A stretch of DNA of 64,000 nt from Paenibacillus sp. FJAT-29882 (GCF_001510645.1 NZ_LMVB01000001.1:124001-188000), one strand, 5' to 3'; numbered from the stretch's first letter, positions 18,059 through 27,142 are shown. The notes: generated by a model not told the origin, from the sequence alone. Numbers and translations are program-made.

Positions 18059-18461
18059 AACTAGTTTTCTTACAGGGGCAGTAAAAAGAATTATGGCCTA
18101 GGGTTACCTTTCAATCCTGATTATTTGGACAAGGATTTCTCAGAAGTGAATGTAGACGGACAAATACCCCCGTGTTTGAAGAAATAAGGTAAGTAGATGA
18201 GTAAGACTAGCAAATATGAAAGTCCATGATATGTTACAGGCATATGAACGGCTAACAGGCTCACAGGAAGCACCTAAGTTCATTCTATACTGGTAAAATG
18301 AGAGTGCATCTGTAAACCTCGCTTGTTGTTGGGTGGTACTTTCAACTATAGAGGATACAGATGTTTTTTTGTATTTTTTTATTGGTCAAGAACAGATTTA
18401 CTTTGGTGTTGAGTCATTAATTTAACCATATAAACCTTGTTAAAAGAGCAAATAGAAAAAA
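18059..18461 (+). other. Debris between convergent genes
   Basis: It contains two short protein-like frames without ribosome-binding sites. One (about 18089-18187) reads Y-G-L-G-L-P-F-N-P-D-Y-L-D-K-D-F. Another (18218-18295) is a 25-codon ORF M-K-V-H-D-M-L-Q-A-Y-E-R-L-T-G. They look like pieces of a decayed gene that I cannot name. Confidence 0.3.
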
Positions 18462-18492
18462 CGTGTTTTGAAAGAAGATTGATCAAAACACG
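18462..18492. terminator. Bidirectional terminator
   Basis: CGTGTTTTG pairs with CAAAACACG, with A-rich and T-rich flanks on both sides. It lies downstream of the minus-strand symporter gene. Confidence 0.75.
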
Positions 18493-18595
18493 CTTTTAAT
18501 ATATTTCAATTGGTTCATTCTTTATAAAAAGTTGATCGAAACTTAAATAATTATTCTCATTTTAATCTCTTTATTTTGAAATATGTTTGTTATTT

Positions 18596-20098
18596 TTATA
18601 AAACAACGGAATTTGGCTTTGATGAAGGATCGCTTACATTTTTTGTGTAGGTGACCTCTGTGTCTTCCCATAGTTTTTCCACAAAAACACTTGGGCTTTT
18701 CATATATCCGGCAACTATCATTATGATAAAACTTAGAATTAAGCCATAAACCCCCGGCTGCCAACCCCAACTATCAATAAAGATTGGATTAAAGAATCGA
18801 AGGAACATAGATAATGCCGTACCTGCAATCAAGCCTATTATTGCTCCTTCTTTATTAGCACGTTTCCAGAACAATCCCAAAATAACAACTGGAAAAAGCA
18901 AGGTTATTCCATCATAAGTGAATAACGCAAGAAAAACCATTAACCCTAAATCAGCGGTACCGAAAAGTAAAGAAATAAGTGAAATAACAACAACAGATAT
19001 CCTTGCTATATTTACTGCTCTTTTATCTGAAATGTTACTATTTATTACTTGTGCCATATCTCTCGACACAGTTGTGCTAATTGCCTGTAGTATACCACTA
19101 ACGGTTCCAACACTACTTGCCATAATTACTACACCTAGCGATCCGAGTGCTATAGGACCGGATTCACTAGCTATCCATAAAAAAGCACCTTGCACATCAG
19201 AAAGAGCTTGATCGTAAGAATGAATAAATATAGCAGTAATGACAAAAATAGAAAAGAATATTGCATATATAATTGGTGCGAGCAAAGCAGAAACCTTTAT
19301 TGTCCGTATGCTATCACTTGCAAATAACTTATTGTATGCCCATGGCCACAAAAAACCACCTAAACCGCTTAAAATCACAATTGATGTCCAATATGGAGTT
19401 GGTGGGTCCCAACCAGGACCAGGATAAGTAAGCATCTCAGGATACTCATTAGCTACCATTTCAAATCCTGACGCAAAACCACCAAAATATTTATATACGA
19501 AGTAAATCATCAAGGCAGTACCACCAAATATTAATAGTAAACCCTGAAAAACATTCGCTGTTATTACGGACCTCATACCACCCAGTGAAACAAATACAGT
19601 AACTACTACTATTCCTATGACCATACCCCAAAACTGACTAATCAGGCCACCGGTGGCATATGCAAAAACATACCCCTGAGTTACTATTTCAACTATCAGC
19701 CAAGGAATCGTAAATACAATACCCCAAATTCCAGTCAGCATTTGTATAGACTTACTTTGATACCTAAATCCTAATAATTCAGATTGAGTTTTAATTCCAT
19801 ACTTCGCCCCCCATATATATGTTTTGGGTGCAACGTAATACATGACAATCATTGTTATTATTGCATATGCTGCACAATATAAAGCGGTATATCCATAAGT
19901 GATAGCCATGCCCGCCCAGGCCGTATACATAGCTCCAACAACCCATGTTGCTAAAACTGAAAAGGTTAAAGCAAAAAAACCAAAAGACCGGTTTGCTGTT
20001 GCATAATCTTCAAAAGAACGAACACCTAAATTTTTCCGAATGATGAATAGCATAACTGCAAAGAAAAGAAAAATCATTAATAAAGGAATTATATTCAA
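18596..20098 (-). CDS. Sodium:solute symporter (SSS family) permease
   Basis: The 500-residue membrane protein has about 13 hydrophobic spans. SSS features are the N-terminal F-E-D-Y-A-T-A-N-R-S-F-G, the segment W-x-V-G-A-M-Y-T-A-W-A-G, the P-K-T-Y-I-W-G loop, and a late L-F-P-V-V-I-L-G-L-F-W-K-R-A-N-K-E-G-A signature. It starts at TTG 20098, overlapping the stop of the small upstream membrane protein (TTGA). This symporter plus DUF3311-like pairing recurs in a broken form at 49968-50616. The substrate is unknown. The adjacent flavin monooxygenase and MetY suggest an organic sulfur or nitrogen compound, as an inference only. Confidence 0.88.
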   Translation of the reverse strand: MNIIPLLMIFLFFAVMLFIIRKNLGVRSFEDYATANRSFGFFALTFSVLATWVVGAMYTAWAGMAITYGYTALYCAAYAIITMIVMYYVAPKTYIWGAKYGIKTQSELLGFRYQSKSIQMLTGIWGIVFTIPWLIVEIVTQGYVFAYATGGLISQFWGMVIGIVVVTVFVSLGGMRSVITANVFQGLLLIFGGTALMIYFVYKYFGGFASGFEMVANEYPEMLTYPGPGWDPPTPYWTSIVILSGLGGFLWPWAYNKLFASDSIRTIKVSALLAPIIYAIFFSIFVITAIFIHSYDQALSDVQGAFLWIASESGPIALGSLGVVIMASSVGTVSGILQAISTTVSRDMAQVINSNISDKRAVNIARISVVVISLISLLFGTADLGLMVFLALFTYDGITLLFPVVILGLFWKRANKEGAIIGLIAGTALSMFLRFFNPIFIDSWGWQPGVYGLILSFIIMIVAGYMKSPSVFVEKLWEDTEVTYTKNVSDPSSKPNSVVL

Positions 20099-20373
20099 CG
20101 TTTCTCACCACCACTAACGTTACTATGATCTATCGGCGTAACTTCAATATCTAGTTCACCTAATTTACTCTCAATAAAAAATTGTATACCTAGCCCTGTA
20201 CATAAAAGAGCAATACATAAAAAAAGATAAAATAGTGCAAACGGTAATCCGAGGGTCCACGGCTCGATTTTATTGGCCAAATCAAATAGTCCTGGGAATG
20301 TCATACAAATAGTTATTAAAGAGTAGTAAATTAAAAATATGATATTTTTTCTTTTACTAATGATATCGAGCAT
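20095..20373 (-). CDS. DUF3311-like small membrane partner of the symporter
   Basis: The 92-residue protein has two hydrophobic spans and the diagnostic K-I-E-P-W-T-L-G-L-P-F-A-L-F-Y box, comparable to K-I-E-P-Y-V-L-G-M-P-F in the paralogue at 50410-50616. It overlaps the symporter start by four bases, so the two are translated together. Small DUF3311 proteins are commonly encoded just before SSS permeases and are presumed to be accessory subunits. A GGAGGATT ribosome-binding site precedes the ATG. Confidence 0.75.
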   Translation of the reverse strand: MLDIISKRKNIIFLIYYSLITICMTFPGLFDLANKIEPWTLGLPFALFYLFLCIALLCTGLGIQFFIESKLGELDIEVTPIDHSNVSGGEKR

Positions 20374-20427
20374 TTAAATAATCCTCCGAGGAAATAATAT
20401 TCTTACTATTAAAAAGTTAATTTAAGA

Positions 20428-20456
20428 GGGGATTATGGTAGAAAACTGTAATCCCC
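20428..20456 (-). terminator. Terminator of the flavin monooxygenase gene
   Basis: GGGGATTA pairs with TAATCCCC. On the minus strand it is followed by a moderately T-rich run. Confidence 0.6.
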
Positions 20457-20513
20457 GCTATTTTCATTTGTATGGCTTAATAAAATGCTTATTCTAATTC
20501 TCTATACACATTC

Positions 20514-21896
20514 TTATACTTCTATTTTCGAGTGAATCTCTCGATATTGAGCTGCAGTATGATGGTCTGGTAAACGGTCATATCCAAACAGATTGTTACG
20601 GAAAGTGCCTTCTTCGTACTCTTTTCTTACGAGGCCACGCTCTTGTAAAATAGGAACGACGCCATCCACAAATTCTTCAAAGGTTCCAGGTGTGATTGCA
20701 TAAGAAATATTAAATCCATCAATCCCAACTTCATCGATCCACTTTTCCATTGTATCTGCGACTTTTTCTGGCGTACCTACTTCAACATGACCGACAGAAC
20801 CAATACCTACGAAATTAGCTAATTCTCTTACTGTCCATTGTTTATTCGGATCAACTTTTGTAAAGTTTTCAACTACAGACCTCATTGCATCATTATCTAC
20901 ATATTCAATTTTGTCATCTGGGTCATATGCTGAAAAGTCAATGCCCGTCCATCCACCTAATAGTGCCAAAGCGCCTTCGTAACTTATATGTTTTTTGTAG
21001 TCCTCAAATTTTTCTTCTGCTTCTTTCTGTGTGCGACCTAATATTGGTGTAAGTGATGAAAGGATTTTGATTTCATTTGGATTACGTCCGGCACGTTTTG
21101 CTTCTTCTCGTATGGAATCTACAGTTTTTTTCGTAATTTCTGCTGTCGGAGCACTAATAAATACAAGCTCAGCATGTTTAGCTGCAAACTTTTTTCCTCG
21201 GCTTGAAGCTCCAGCCTGAAAAATAACGGGTGTTCTTTGAGGAGAAGGCTCACTTAAATGTGCTCCAGGAACATTAAAGTATTTTCCTTCATGTCTAATG
21301 TCATGTACTTTTTCCGGATCTGCATATATTTTTCTTTCCTTGTCTACGAGAACAGCATCTTCTTCCCAACTACCCTCCCACAGTTTATAAACTACTTCCA
21401 TATATTCATCCGCAATTTCATAGCGTTCACTATGACTTATTTGCTGATCTAACCCGGTATTCACAGCAGCACTATTTAAATAAGAAGTAACAACATTCCA
21501 ACCTATACGACCTTTCGTTAAATGGTCTAGTGTCGACATACGTCTTGCGAAAATGTATGGATGTTCATAACTTGTAGAAACTGTTAAACCAAAACCTAAA
21601 TGTTTTGTCACTTGAGCCATAATAGGAACTACAAAAGCAGGGTCGTTAACTGGGACTTGGGCCCCTTGTCGAATTGCTGCATCACGTGAGCCTTGATAAA
21701 CATCATATATCCCTAAAACATCTGCTAGAAAAATAGCATCAAATCGACCCTTTTCTAATACTTTAGCCAAATGTGTCCAATAATCAGTATCTTTATAGGT
21801 TGAGGATTTATCATTAGGATGCGTCCATAATCCTGGTGAATAAAGTCCAGCACAATTCATATCAAATGCATTTAAATAAATTCTTTTTTTTGTCAT
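20514..21896 (-). CDS. NtaA/SnaA/DszA-family FMN-dependent monooxygenase
   Basis: The 460-residue luciferase-like TIM-barrel enzyme belongs to the long NtaA/SoxA/DszA branch. It begins with L-N-A-F-D-M-N-C-A and has F-D-A-I-F-L-A-D-V, the S-T-S-Y-E-H-P-Y-I-F-A-R motif, G-R-I-G-W-N-V-V-T-S (the flavin-binding hallmark), and Q-A-G-A-S-S-R-G-K-K-F-A-A. Members use reduced FMN from a separate reductase to oxidise sulfur or nitrogen compounds such as nitrilotriacetate, dibenzothiophene sulfone or dimethyl sulfide. No reductase is adjacent. With the symporter, AhpD-like protein and MetY nearby, a role in scavenging sulfur is plausible but unproven. Confidence 0.88.
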   Translation of the reverse strand: MTKKRIYLNAFDMNCAGLYSPGLWTHPNDKSSTYKDTDYWTHLAKVLEKGRFDAIFLADVLGIYDVYQGSRDAAIRQGAQVPVNDPAFVVPIMAQVTKHLGFGLTVSTSYEHPYIFARRMSTLDHLTKGRIGWNVVTSYLNSAAVNTGLDQQISHSERYEIADEYMEVVYKLWEGSWEEDAVLVDKERKIYADPEKVHDIRHEGKYFNVPGAHLSEPSPQRTPVIFQAGASSRGKKFAAKHAELVFISAPTAEITKKTVDSIREEAKRAGRNPNEIKILSSLTPILGRTQKEAEEKFEDYKKHISYEGALALLGGWTGIDFSAYDPDDKIEYVDNDAMRSVVENFTKVDPNKQWTVRELANFVGIGSVGHVEVGTPEKVADTMEKWIDEVGIDGFNISYAITPGTFEEFVDGVVPILQERGLVRKEYEEGTFRNNLFGYDRLPDHHTAAQYREIHSKIEV

Positions 21897-22056
21897 GTTA
21901 TTAGTTCCTAACTTTTTAATTTATGATCACTGTCTTTCTAAGTAGACCTTAGGTGTTTTTCCTGGCATTAATTCTTTCCTGATTAAAAGCTGCTTTTTTT
22001 ATGCAGATCTAACCCTCTATATCACTCTAATAAACGAATGTACATGATAGAAACGA

Positions 22057-22728
22057 TTAATATGAATTTTCTGAATCAAATGCATTTAAAGCATTAACAC
22101 TGTGAGCCAATGCTGAACCTGCTTTTAAAGCTGTTGCGACCATAATGGATTCAGCGACTTCTTCTTTAGTTGCATTTGCACGCTTTGCTCCTTTTGTATG
22201 AACGTCAATACAATATGGGCATCCTGTTGTGTGAGCAACTGCAACGGCGATTAATTCCTTTTCTTTAACGCTTAATCTTCCTTCTTTCATTGATTTTTGA
22301 TCAAAATCAACAAATGAGCTAAAAATATCTCCATTTAGTTTTGAGAATTCTTTTAATCTGCTAAAGTAAGAGGCTTTGTATAAATCTTCGTCACCATTTC
22401 CATCATAAGCGTTTAAAGCATTTACACCATGAGCTAGTGCTGAACCTGCTTTTAATGCAGTGGCAACTAAAATCGCTTCTGACAGTTCTTCCTTAGAAAT
22501 ATCTTGTGATTTTCCGTTTTTTACATGAACCTCGATGCAGTATGGACACCCTGTTGTATGAGCTACGGCAATGGCGATTAATTCTTTTAACTTTTTTGTT
22601 AATTTCCCTTCTGATAACGCAAGTTTGTCAAATTGTACAAAGGCTTTGAATACTTCTGGTGCTAGGTCGCTTAATTCTCCAAGGCGATTGAAATAAGACT
22701 TATTATATAATCCATCATTACTCATCAT
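22057..22728 (-). CDS. Carboxymuconolactone decarboxylase/AhpD-like protein with duplicated domain
   Basis: The 223-residue protein is an internal tandem duplication of one AhpD-like domain of about 109 residues. Each half contains A-V-A-H-T-T-G-C-P-Y-C-I-x-V-H, with C61/C64/H68 in the first and C170/C173/H177 in the second, and each ends A-T-A-L-K-A-G-S-A-L-A-H. Both copies keep the CxxC redox pair and nearby His of AhpD-type peroxidases, so both sites may be active. Most family members are single-domain oligomers, so the fusion would build an obligate dimer. A GGAGG ribosome-binding site precedes the ATG. The substrate is unknown. Confidence 0.9.
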   Translation of the reverse strand: MMSNDGLYNKSYFNRLGELSDLAPEVFKAFVQFDKLALSEGKLTKKLKELIAIAVAHTTGCPYCIEVHVKNGKSQDISKEELSEAILVATALKAGSALAHGVNALNAYDGNGDEDLYKASYFSRLKEFSKLNGDIFSSFVDFDQKSMKEGRLSVKEKELIAVAVAHTTGCPYCIDVHTKGAKRANATKEEVAESIMVATALKAGSALAHSVNALNAFDSENSY

Positions 22729-22836
22729 TAATTCCTCCTAATATATATCTTAGTTGATGAAACTTTCTTTATTTTTTTCATTATTTGTAATAGAATGCAA
22801 TCTAGTAACTGGGGTCACCATATATATCTACTAAGG

Positions 22837-22870
22837 GTCGGCTCTATTTTCAGTTCATCAAAGAACCGAC
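22837..22870 (-). terminator. Terminator of metY
   Basis: GTCGGCTCT pairs with AGAACCGAC (one mismatch). It sits just downstream of the minus-strand metY stop. Confidence 0.6.
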
Positions 22871-22932
22871 ATTAAAATCATACTAAAGCTAGGGCTTGTT
22901 ATATTTAACAAAATATTAATAAAGTCTATTAT

Positions 22933-24225
22933 CTATAGTATTAATACCTGTTGTGCTTTTACAATTGCTTGATCTAAATCAGAAATAATATCTTCTACTG
23001 CTTCTAGGCCAATAGATAAGCGAATGAGCTCTTCAAATACGCCTGCAACTTTTAATTCTTCAGCAGATAATTGTTGATGGGTCGTAGAAGCCGGGTGGAT
23101 AATTAACGATCTTGCATCCCCTACGTTTGCTACATGTGAGAATAACTCTACGCTATCAATTAAGCGACTACCTGCTTCACGACCACCCTTAATGCCAAAT
23201 GTCAAGATAGAGCCGTAGCCATTTTTCAAGTATTTGTTGGCAAGTTTATGTGATGGGAATTTTTCAAAAGCATTATAGTTTACATATTCCACCGATGGGT
23301 GATCTTGTAAATATTCAGCCACTTTCAGTGCATTATCGTTTTGTTTGGTAACACGCAAATGAAGGGTTTCTAAACCTTGTAGGAAATTAAATGCTGCATC
23401 CGCACTTAATGTTGGACCGAAATCACGTAATAATTGAACACGCAGTTTTGTGGCAAATGCAGCATCCGCTGTGTCTATTCCATAACGTAAACCATGGTAG
23501 GATTTATCTGGTTCTGTAAAGCCGGGGAAACGGCCTTGTGTCCAGTCAAATTTACCCGCATCTACAACTATCCCACCAATTGTTGTACCATGTCCGCCAA
23601 TCCATTTTGTTGCTGAATGTACGACTACATCTGCTCCAAAGTCAATTGGGTTTGAGCCATATGGTGATGGAAAAGTATTATCGATAATTAACGGTAAGCC
23701 ATACTCATGTGCAATATTTGCTACTGCTTCAATATCTAAAATATTTAAACTTGGGTTACCAACTGCTTCTGCATAAATAGCTTTTGTTTTTTCCGTAATT
23801 GCTGCACGGAAGTTTTCTGGATTTGTTTCATCCACGAATGTTGTTTTAATACCATAATTAGGTAATGTGTTCGCGAATAAATTATATGTACCGCCGTAAA
23901 GTGAGCCAGCTGCAACGATTTCATCGCCTGCTCTAGTAATGTTTAAAATAGAAAATGCGATTGCAGCCATCCCTGATGAAAGTGCTACTGCAGCAGTTCC
24001 TTTTTCTAATAATGCTACACGTTTTTCAAATACGTCCACTGTTGGATTCATAATACGTGAATAAACATTACCTGGTTCCTGTAATGCGAAAAGACGTTGC
24101 GCATGGGCAGTATCTTGGAACTCATAAGCCGTTGTACGGTAAATCGGTACAGCGATTGCTCCTGTTACAGGATCAGGCTGTTGCCCACCATGTAATAATA
24201 GAGTTTCTGGTTTAAAATGTGTCAT
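22933..24225 (-). CDS. metY: O-acetylhomoserine sulfhydrylase (MetY)
   Basis: A PLP enzyme of the Cys/Met metabolism family, about 431 residues. It converts O-acetylhomoserine and sulfide to homocysteine. Visible features are the N-terminal F-K-P-E-T-L-L-L-H-G-G, the Y-S-R-I-M-N-P-T box, S-S-G-M-A-A-I, D-N-T-F-P-S-P-Y, the PLP-lysine segment S-A-T-K-W-I-G-G-H-G-T (about 205-215), and the late H-P-A-S-T-T-H-Q-Q-L motif. An AGGAGGATT site fixes the start at 24225; the in-frame ATG at 24264 lies too far upstream. It is isolated from other methionine genes but near enzymes that could release sulfite or sulfide. No SAM riboswitch or T-box is recognisable upstream. Confidence 0.93.
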   Translation of the reverse strand: MTHFKPETLLLHGGQQPDPVTGAIAVPIYRTTAYEFQDTAHAQRLFALQEPGNVYSRIMNPTVDVFEKRVALLEKGTAAVALSSGMAAIAFSILNITRAGDEIVAAGSLYGGTYNLFANTLPNYGIKTTFVDETNPENFRAAITEKTKAIYAEAVGNPSLNILDIEAVANIAHEYGLPLIIDNTFPSPYGSNPIDFGADVVVHSATKWIGGHGTTIGGIVVDAGKFDWTQGRFPGFTEPDKSYHGLRYGIDTADAAFATKLRVQLLRDFGPTLSADAAFNFLQGLETLHLRVTKQNDNALKVAEYLQDHPSVEYVNYNAFEKFPSHKLANKYLKNGYGSILTFGIKGGREAGSRLIDSVELFSHVANVGDARSLIIHPASTTHQQLSAEELKVAGVFEELIRLSIGLEAVEDIISDLDQAIVKAQQVLIL

Positions 24226-24250
24226 TGAATAAATCCTCCTAGTTAGATAT

Positions 24251-24424
24251 TTAAGATTTGACATTACGGTAGCTAATTAATTTAATTGTTTCATTAAGAC
24301 CTTCTTGATTAATATTTGTAGCTACTATTTTTGCCCCATGTTTTGCAAATAAAATAGCGTCTTCTCTACCTCGCCCATTCGCAGCTTCAGTAATAATAGC
24401 CACCTTATTTATTAATCTACTCAT
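24251..24424 (-). pseudogene. Short-chain dehydrogenase (SDR) N-terminal stub
   Basis: From the ATG at 24424 the frame gives the first strand and cofactor loop of an SDR (N-K-V-A-I-I-T-E-A-A-N-G-R-G) and the second strand (A-K-I-V-A-T-N-I-N), then stops after about 57 residues. A full SDR has about 250 residues with S-x-x-x-Y-x-x-x-K, all absent. In the cofactor loop the expected first Gly (TGxxxGxG) is Glu. This is a truncated, mutated remnant directly upstream of metY. Confidence 0.75.
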
Positions 24425-24478
24425 TCTTGTATTCCATACAATAAATTTCATAATTCGCTTTAGCCCTATGAAATACAA

Positions 24479-25037
24479 AACTATTATAAAACACTAAGTT
24501 AATATATCCTATAATTCATAGTTGAAAACTTTGTTTAAGGATATAACAATTCTATTGTTCGACACAATAATTGTCAATTAATTTTAAATATTCAACCACT
24601 TGATAGTTTTGTTAATCTTTAAAATTATAGAGCCGAGGTGCAGCCCGATTTACCACGTCTGGATATCTCGCAGCCCATTCATACGTTTGTTATGCTCCCA
24701 TGGATCAACCGCAAACAAATTATAATTCAGAAATTATTAACTTTTTCAGTATATTTAATCTCCCTTCGCGTTAAACAAAATTTAAATATTTATGTACCTA
24801 AGAAGAGAAGTAATTACAATAAACGATTCTCTTCTTAATTAGATGTAAGTTAAGTATGACATTGGTAAATCAATATAGCATAATACCTGAATTCTATCTC
24901 TTGGTATAGCTTTAAACTATATCTATAATTATTATTCTGCGATCACTTCATAAATATTGTTATTCCTCATATTAAAAATAATTTTTCAACAATCTCCCTT
25001 TAATTGAATAATACAGTTGGAGTTTAAGGGTCAAAAG
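24479..25037. other. Gene-free gap upstream of element copy C
   Basis: No supported gene. A 66-codon plus-strand frame at 24638-24838 lacks a ribosome-binding site and family resemblance. The region is very AT-rich from 24480 to 24630 and from 24730 to 25010. It must contain the promoter of metY at its left side, but I cannot place it with confidence. Confidence 0.35.
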
Positions 25038-25062
25038 AAAACCCTATATTAATGCAGGGTTT
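25038..25062 (+). terminator. Hairpin at the left edge of element copy C
   Basis: AAACCCT pairs with AGGGTTT. The tail holds the TTTAT (25060-25064) that flanks the element, the same arrangement as in copy B. Confidence 0.5.
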
Positions 25063-25064
25063 AT

Positions 25065-25367
25065 CAAATTTTGTTTTAAATTATCAAACAAAGAAGATAG
25101 GTGGAGGGGACAAACTGCCCGTAAAGATCCGATTGGTGAGATATAGTGAAACTTCCCTTTGTGTTTTTCAAAGGTTTAGTTGAGGCCCACAGGATGTGGG
25201 TCACGCAGACGTTGCCGCAGGACGCGGCGCACTTAGTCTGTGATTCATTGAATCGGGTTCGTAGTGTCGCTTTATCTTTGCTGCGCGAAGGTATTAGCGA
25301 CACTAGAACGGGACTAACAATCAGTGGGGGATGAAGAAAATCTCCACTGATTGAAGTTTCACTTTAT
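25065..25367 (+). mobile_element. TTTAT-type element, copy C (near full length, left end altered)
   Basis: It aligns with copy A from the ACTGCCCGTAAAG segment (25113 on) to the right-end TTTAT (25363-25367). Shared blocks include CCCGTAAA-GATCCGATTGGTGAGATA, CCCACAGGATGTGGGTCAC, CAGACGTTGCCGCAGGACGCGGC, GTTCGTAGTGTCGCTTTA and the terminal hairpin with ATTGAAGTTTCACTTTAT. The left 5' arm and the 5' arm of the long CCCACATCCTGTGG stem have diverged, so that stem can no longer form. The CAGAC/GTCTG, GTGTCGCT/AGCGACAC and terminal hairpins are kept. No ORF. Confidence 0.65.
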
Positions 25368-25605
25368 CTATATGCTGAGTGGGCGTAGGGAATGGATCGA
25401 GTTTAAAATCGCTGGTTTAAATGAAAATTTACCTAGGAAGTGAACGTGTTCCTATCCCGTGGGAGGATTTTATTTAAAAGTTTGGAGATTTGGAGAGTAA
25501 ATATACCTCAAATAATTCCTCAAATTCTTAGCCACATAAACAACTGTTTTGAGAATACTTTCTTAGCGTTGGAAATGCAGAGTCCTGATGCTACCCTTAC
25601 CTATA

Positions 25606-26982
25606 CTAAAAGAGTAAAACGTTATTTGGAGCAATATGATTTTTTCTACTGTCAATTAAAGCAATACAGTGAGCCAATTGCTCTATCCCTCGTTTAATTT
25701 GACTCTCGTCCACTTGAGAGATGCTTAATCGAAGGAGATTTTCCTTTTTATATTCTGGTAAAAACATTCTAGAGGCATCATCAACATATATATGCTGCTC
25801 GTTTAGCATATGAACTACCTGTTTTGCTGTCACATGCTCGGGCAAACTGATGGATAGATAGAACCCTGAAGTCGGTTTAGAAAAATGAGTATTAGCTGGT
25901 AGCAATAAGTCACATGCTTTTTTTAGGGTTTGCATTTTAGTACGGTAGACCTCTTTTACTTTTTTGAGATGGCTAGTAAACATCCCATTTTTTAAATAGA
26001 TTTCTAGCGCACCTTGAGAAAGTGCTGAACTATTAAAATCCGAACTAAATTTATATCGTAAAAAATTGTTAATCATTAATGTAGGCAGAACGACAGTAGC
26101 AATCCTTAACCCTGGGAGAAAGATTTTCGAAAAGCTTTTAATATAAATGACTCTCCCAGAAGGATCAAAAGAAAATAAAGGATCTGATTTTGCATTTGGA
26201 TCAAGGTCTCCTAAAAAATCATCTTCCACTATATATACATCGTATTTTTCAGCTAACTCAACGATTTTTTTCTTTTCGCTATTCGAGTAACAATGTCCAA
26301 GTGGATTGTGAAATCTCGGAATAATATAGAAAAATTTTATATCATTATTTCGAAAAATGTATTCCAGACGATCAAGATCAATGCCTTCCATCGATAACTC
26401 AATTCCAAAAGTATTGGCTTGTTGTAGATTGATGGACTCAATGAAGCCGAAATAAGTAGGCTGTTCAATTAGAATATTGTCTTTTCCATTTGGAAATGGC
26501 ATGGAAACTAATAAATTAAGGGCTTGCTGTGAGCCAGATACAACGACTACTCTTTCAGGTTGAGTGAACACCTGTAAATTCCGTAAATATTTCACGACCT
26601 GTTCGCGTAATGAGTACAGCCCTTGTTGATCGGAGTATGTAAAAAGCTCTTCTTTATATTGTTCAATTGCTTGATTCATACAATGTTGAAATTCAACATA
26701 AGGCATAATGCTTTTATCTGGACCAGCAGATAAGAAATCAATTACCTCATTTTCATTCTTCGCATTTTGAAATTCATTTACAACATAGTAGCCGCTTTTA
26801 GGAACAGAATAAATTAAATGCTCTTTTTCTAGTTCACTGTACGCTTTAATGACCGTATTTTTGCTACATGAAAAATCTTCAGATAACTGACGAACAGAAG
26901 GGAGCTTACTACCTGCGATGAGCGATCCATCTGCTAGTCGAAGCTTAATTTCTTCCATTATTTTTATATATTTGGGGCTCAT
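25606..26982 (-). CDS. MocR-type GntR/aminotransferase transcriptional regulator
   Basis: The 458-residue protein has an N-terminal winged HTH of the GntR family (about residues 10-75, S-K-L-P-S-V-R-Q-L-S-E-D-F and N-T-V-I-K-A-Y). A fold-type I aminotransferase domain follows, with N-P-L-G-H at the substrate-carboxylate region and I-K-S-F-S-K-I-F-L-P-G-L-R as the PLP-lysine segment. MocR proteins usually control the neighbouring divergent gene, here an EamA exporter, in response to an amino-containing effector or PLP. An inverted repeat in the shared promoter region (27075-27103) is a candidate operator. Confidence 0.9.
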   Translation of the reverse strand: MSPKYIKIMEEIKLRLADGSLIAGSKLPSVRQLSEDFSCSKNTVIKAYSELEKEHLIYSVPKSGYYVVNEFQNAKNENEVIDFLSAGPDKSIMPYVEFQHCMNQAIEQYKEELFTYSDQQGLYSLREQVVKYLRNLQVFTQPERVVVVSGSQQALNLLVSMPFPNGKDNILIEQPTYFGFIESINLQQANTFGIELSMEGIDLDRLEYIFRNNDIKFFYIIPRFHNPLGHCYSNSEKKKIVELAEKYDVYIVEDDFLGDLDPNAKSDPLFSFDPSGRVIYIKSFSKIFLPGLRIATVVLPTLMINNFLRYKFSSDFNSSALSQGALEIYLKNGMFTSHLKKVKEVYRTKMQTLKKACDLLLPANTHFSKPTSGFYLSISLPEHVTAKQVVHMLNEQHIYVDDASRMFLPEYKKENLLRLSISQVDESQIKRGIEQLAHCIALIDSRKNHIAPNNVLLF

Positions 26983-27074
26983 ATATGGATTCTCCTTTAA
27001 CTGAACCAGGACAGATGGGTAAAAGAATGGTTTATTTTATGATGTGTACCTATTAGTATTTTAATTATATTAGA

Positions 27075-27103
27075 ACCATTTTTCAAGAAAAGTAAAAAAT
27101 GGT
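27075..27103. promoter_or_regulatory. Candidate MocR operator (inverted repeat)
   Basis: ACCATTTTT (27075-27083) and AAAAATGGT (27095-27103) form a perfect 9-bp inverted repeat with an 11-bp spacer. It lies in the 160-bp divergent promoter region between the mocR-type gene and the EamA gene. Confidence 0.45.
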
Positions 27104-27142
27104 ACAGCTGTAATATAAAATAAAGAGATAGGGGTAGGACAG

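Noticed and set aside
22740..22930. Possible SAM riboswitch or T-box associated with metY
   Set aside because: This lies downstream of metY on its strand and is only a hairpin terminator. The true upstream region (24226-24600) has no S-box core.
24638..24838. 66-codon plus-strand ORF
   Set aside because: No ribosome-binding site and no family resemblance in an AT-rich gap; likely chance.
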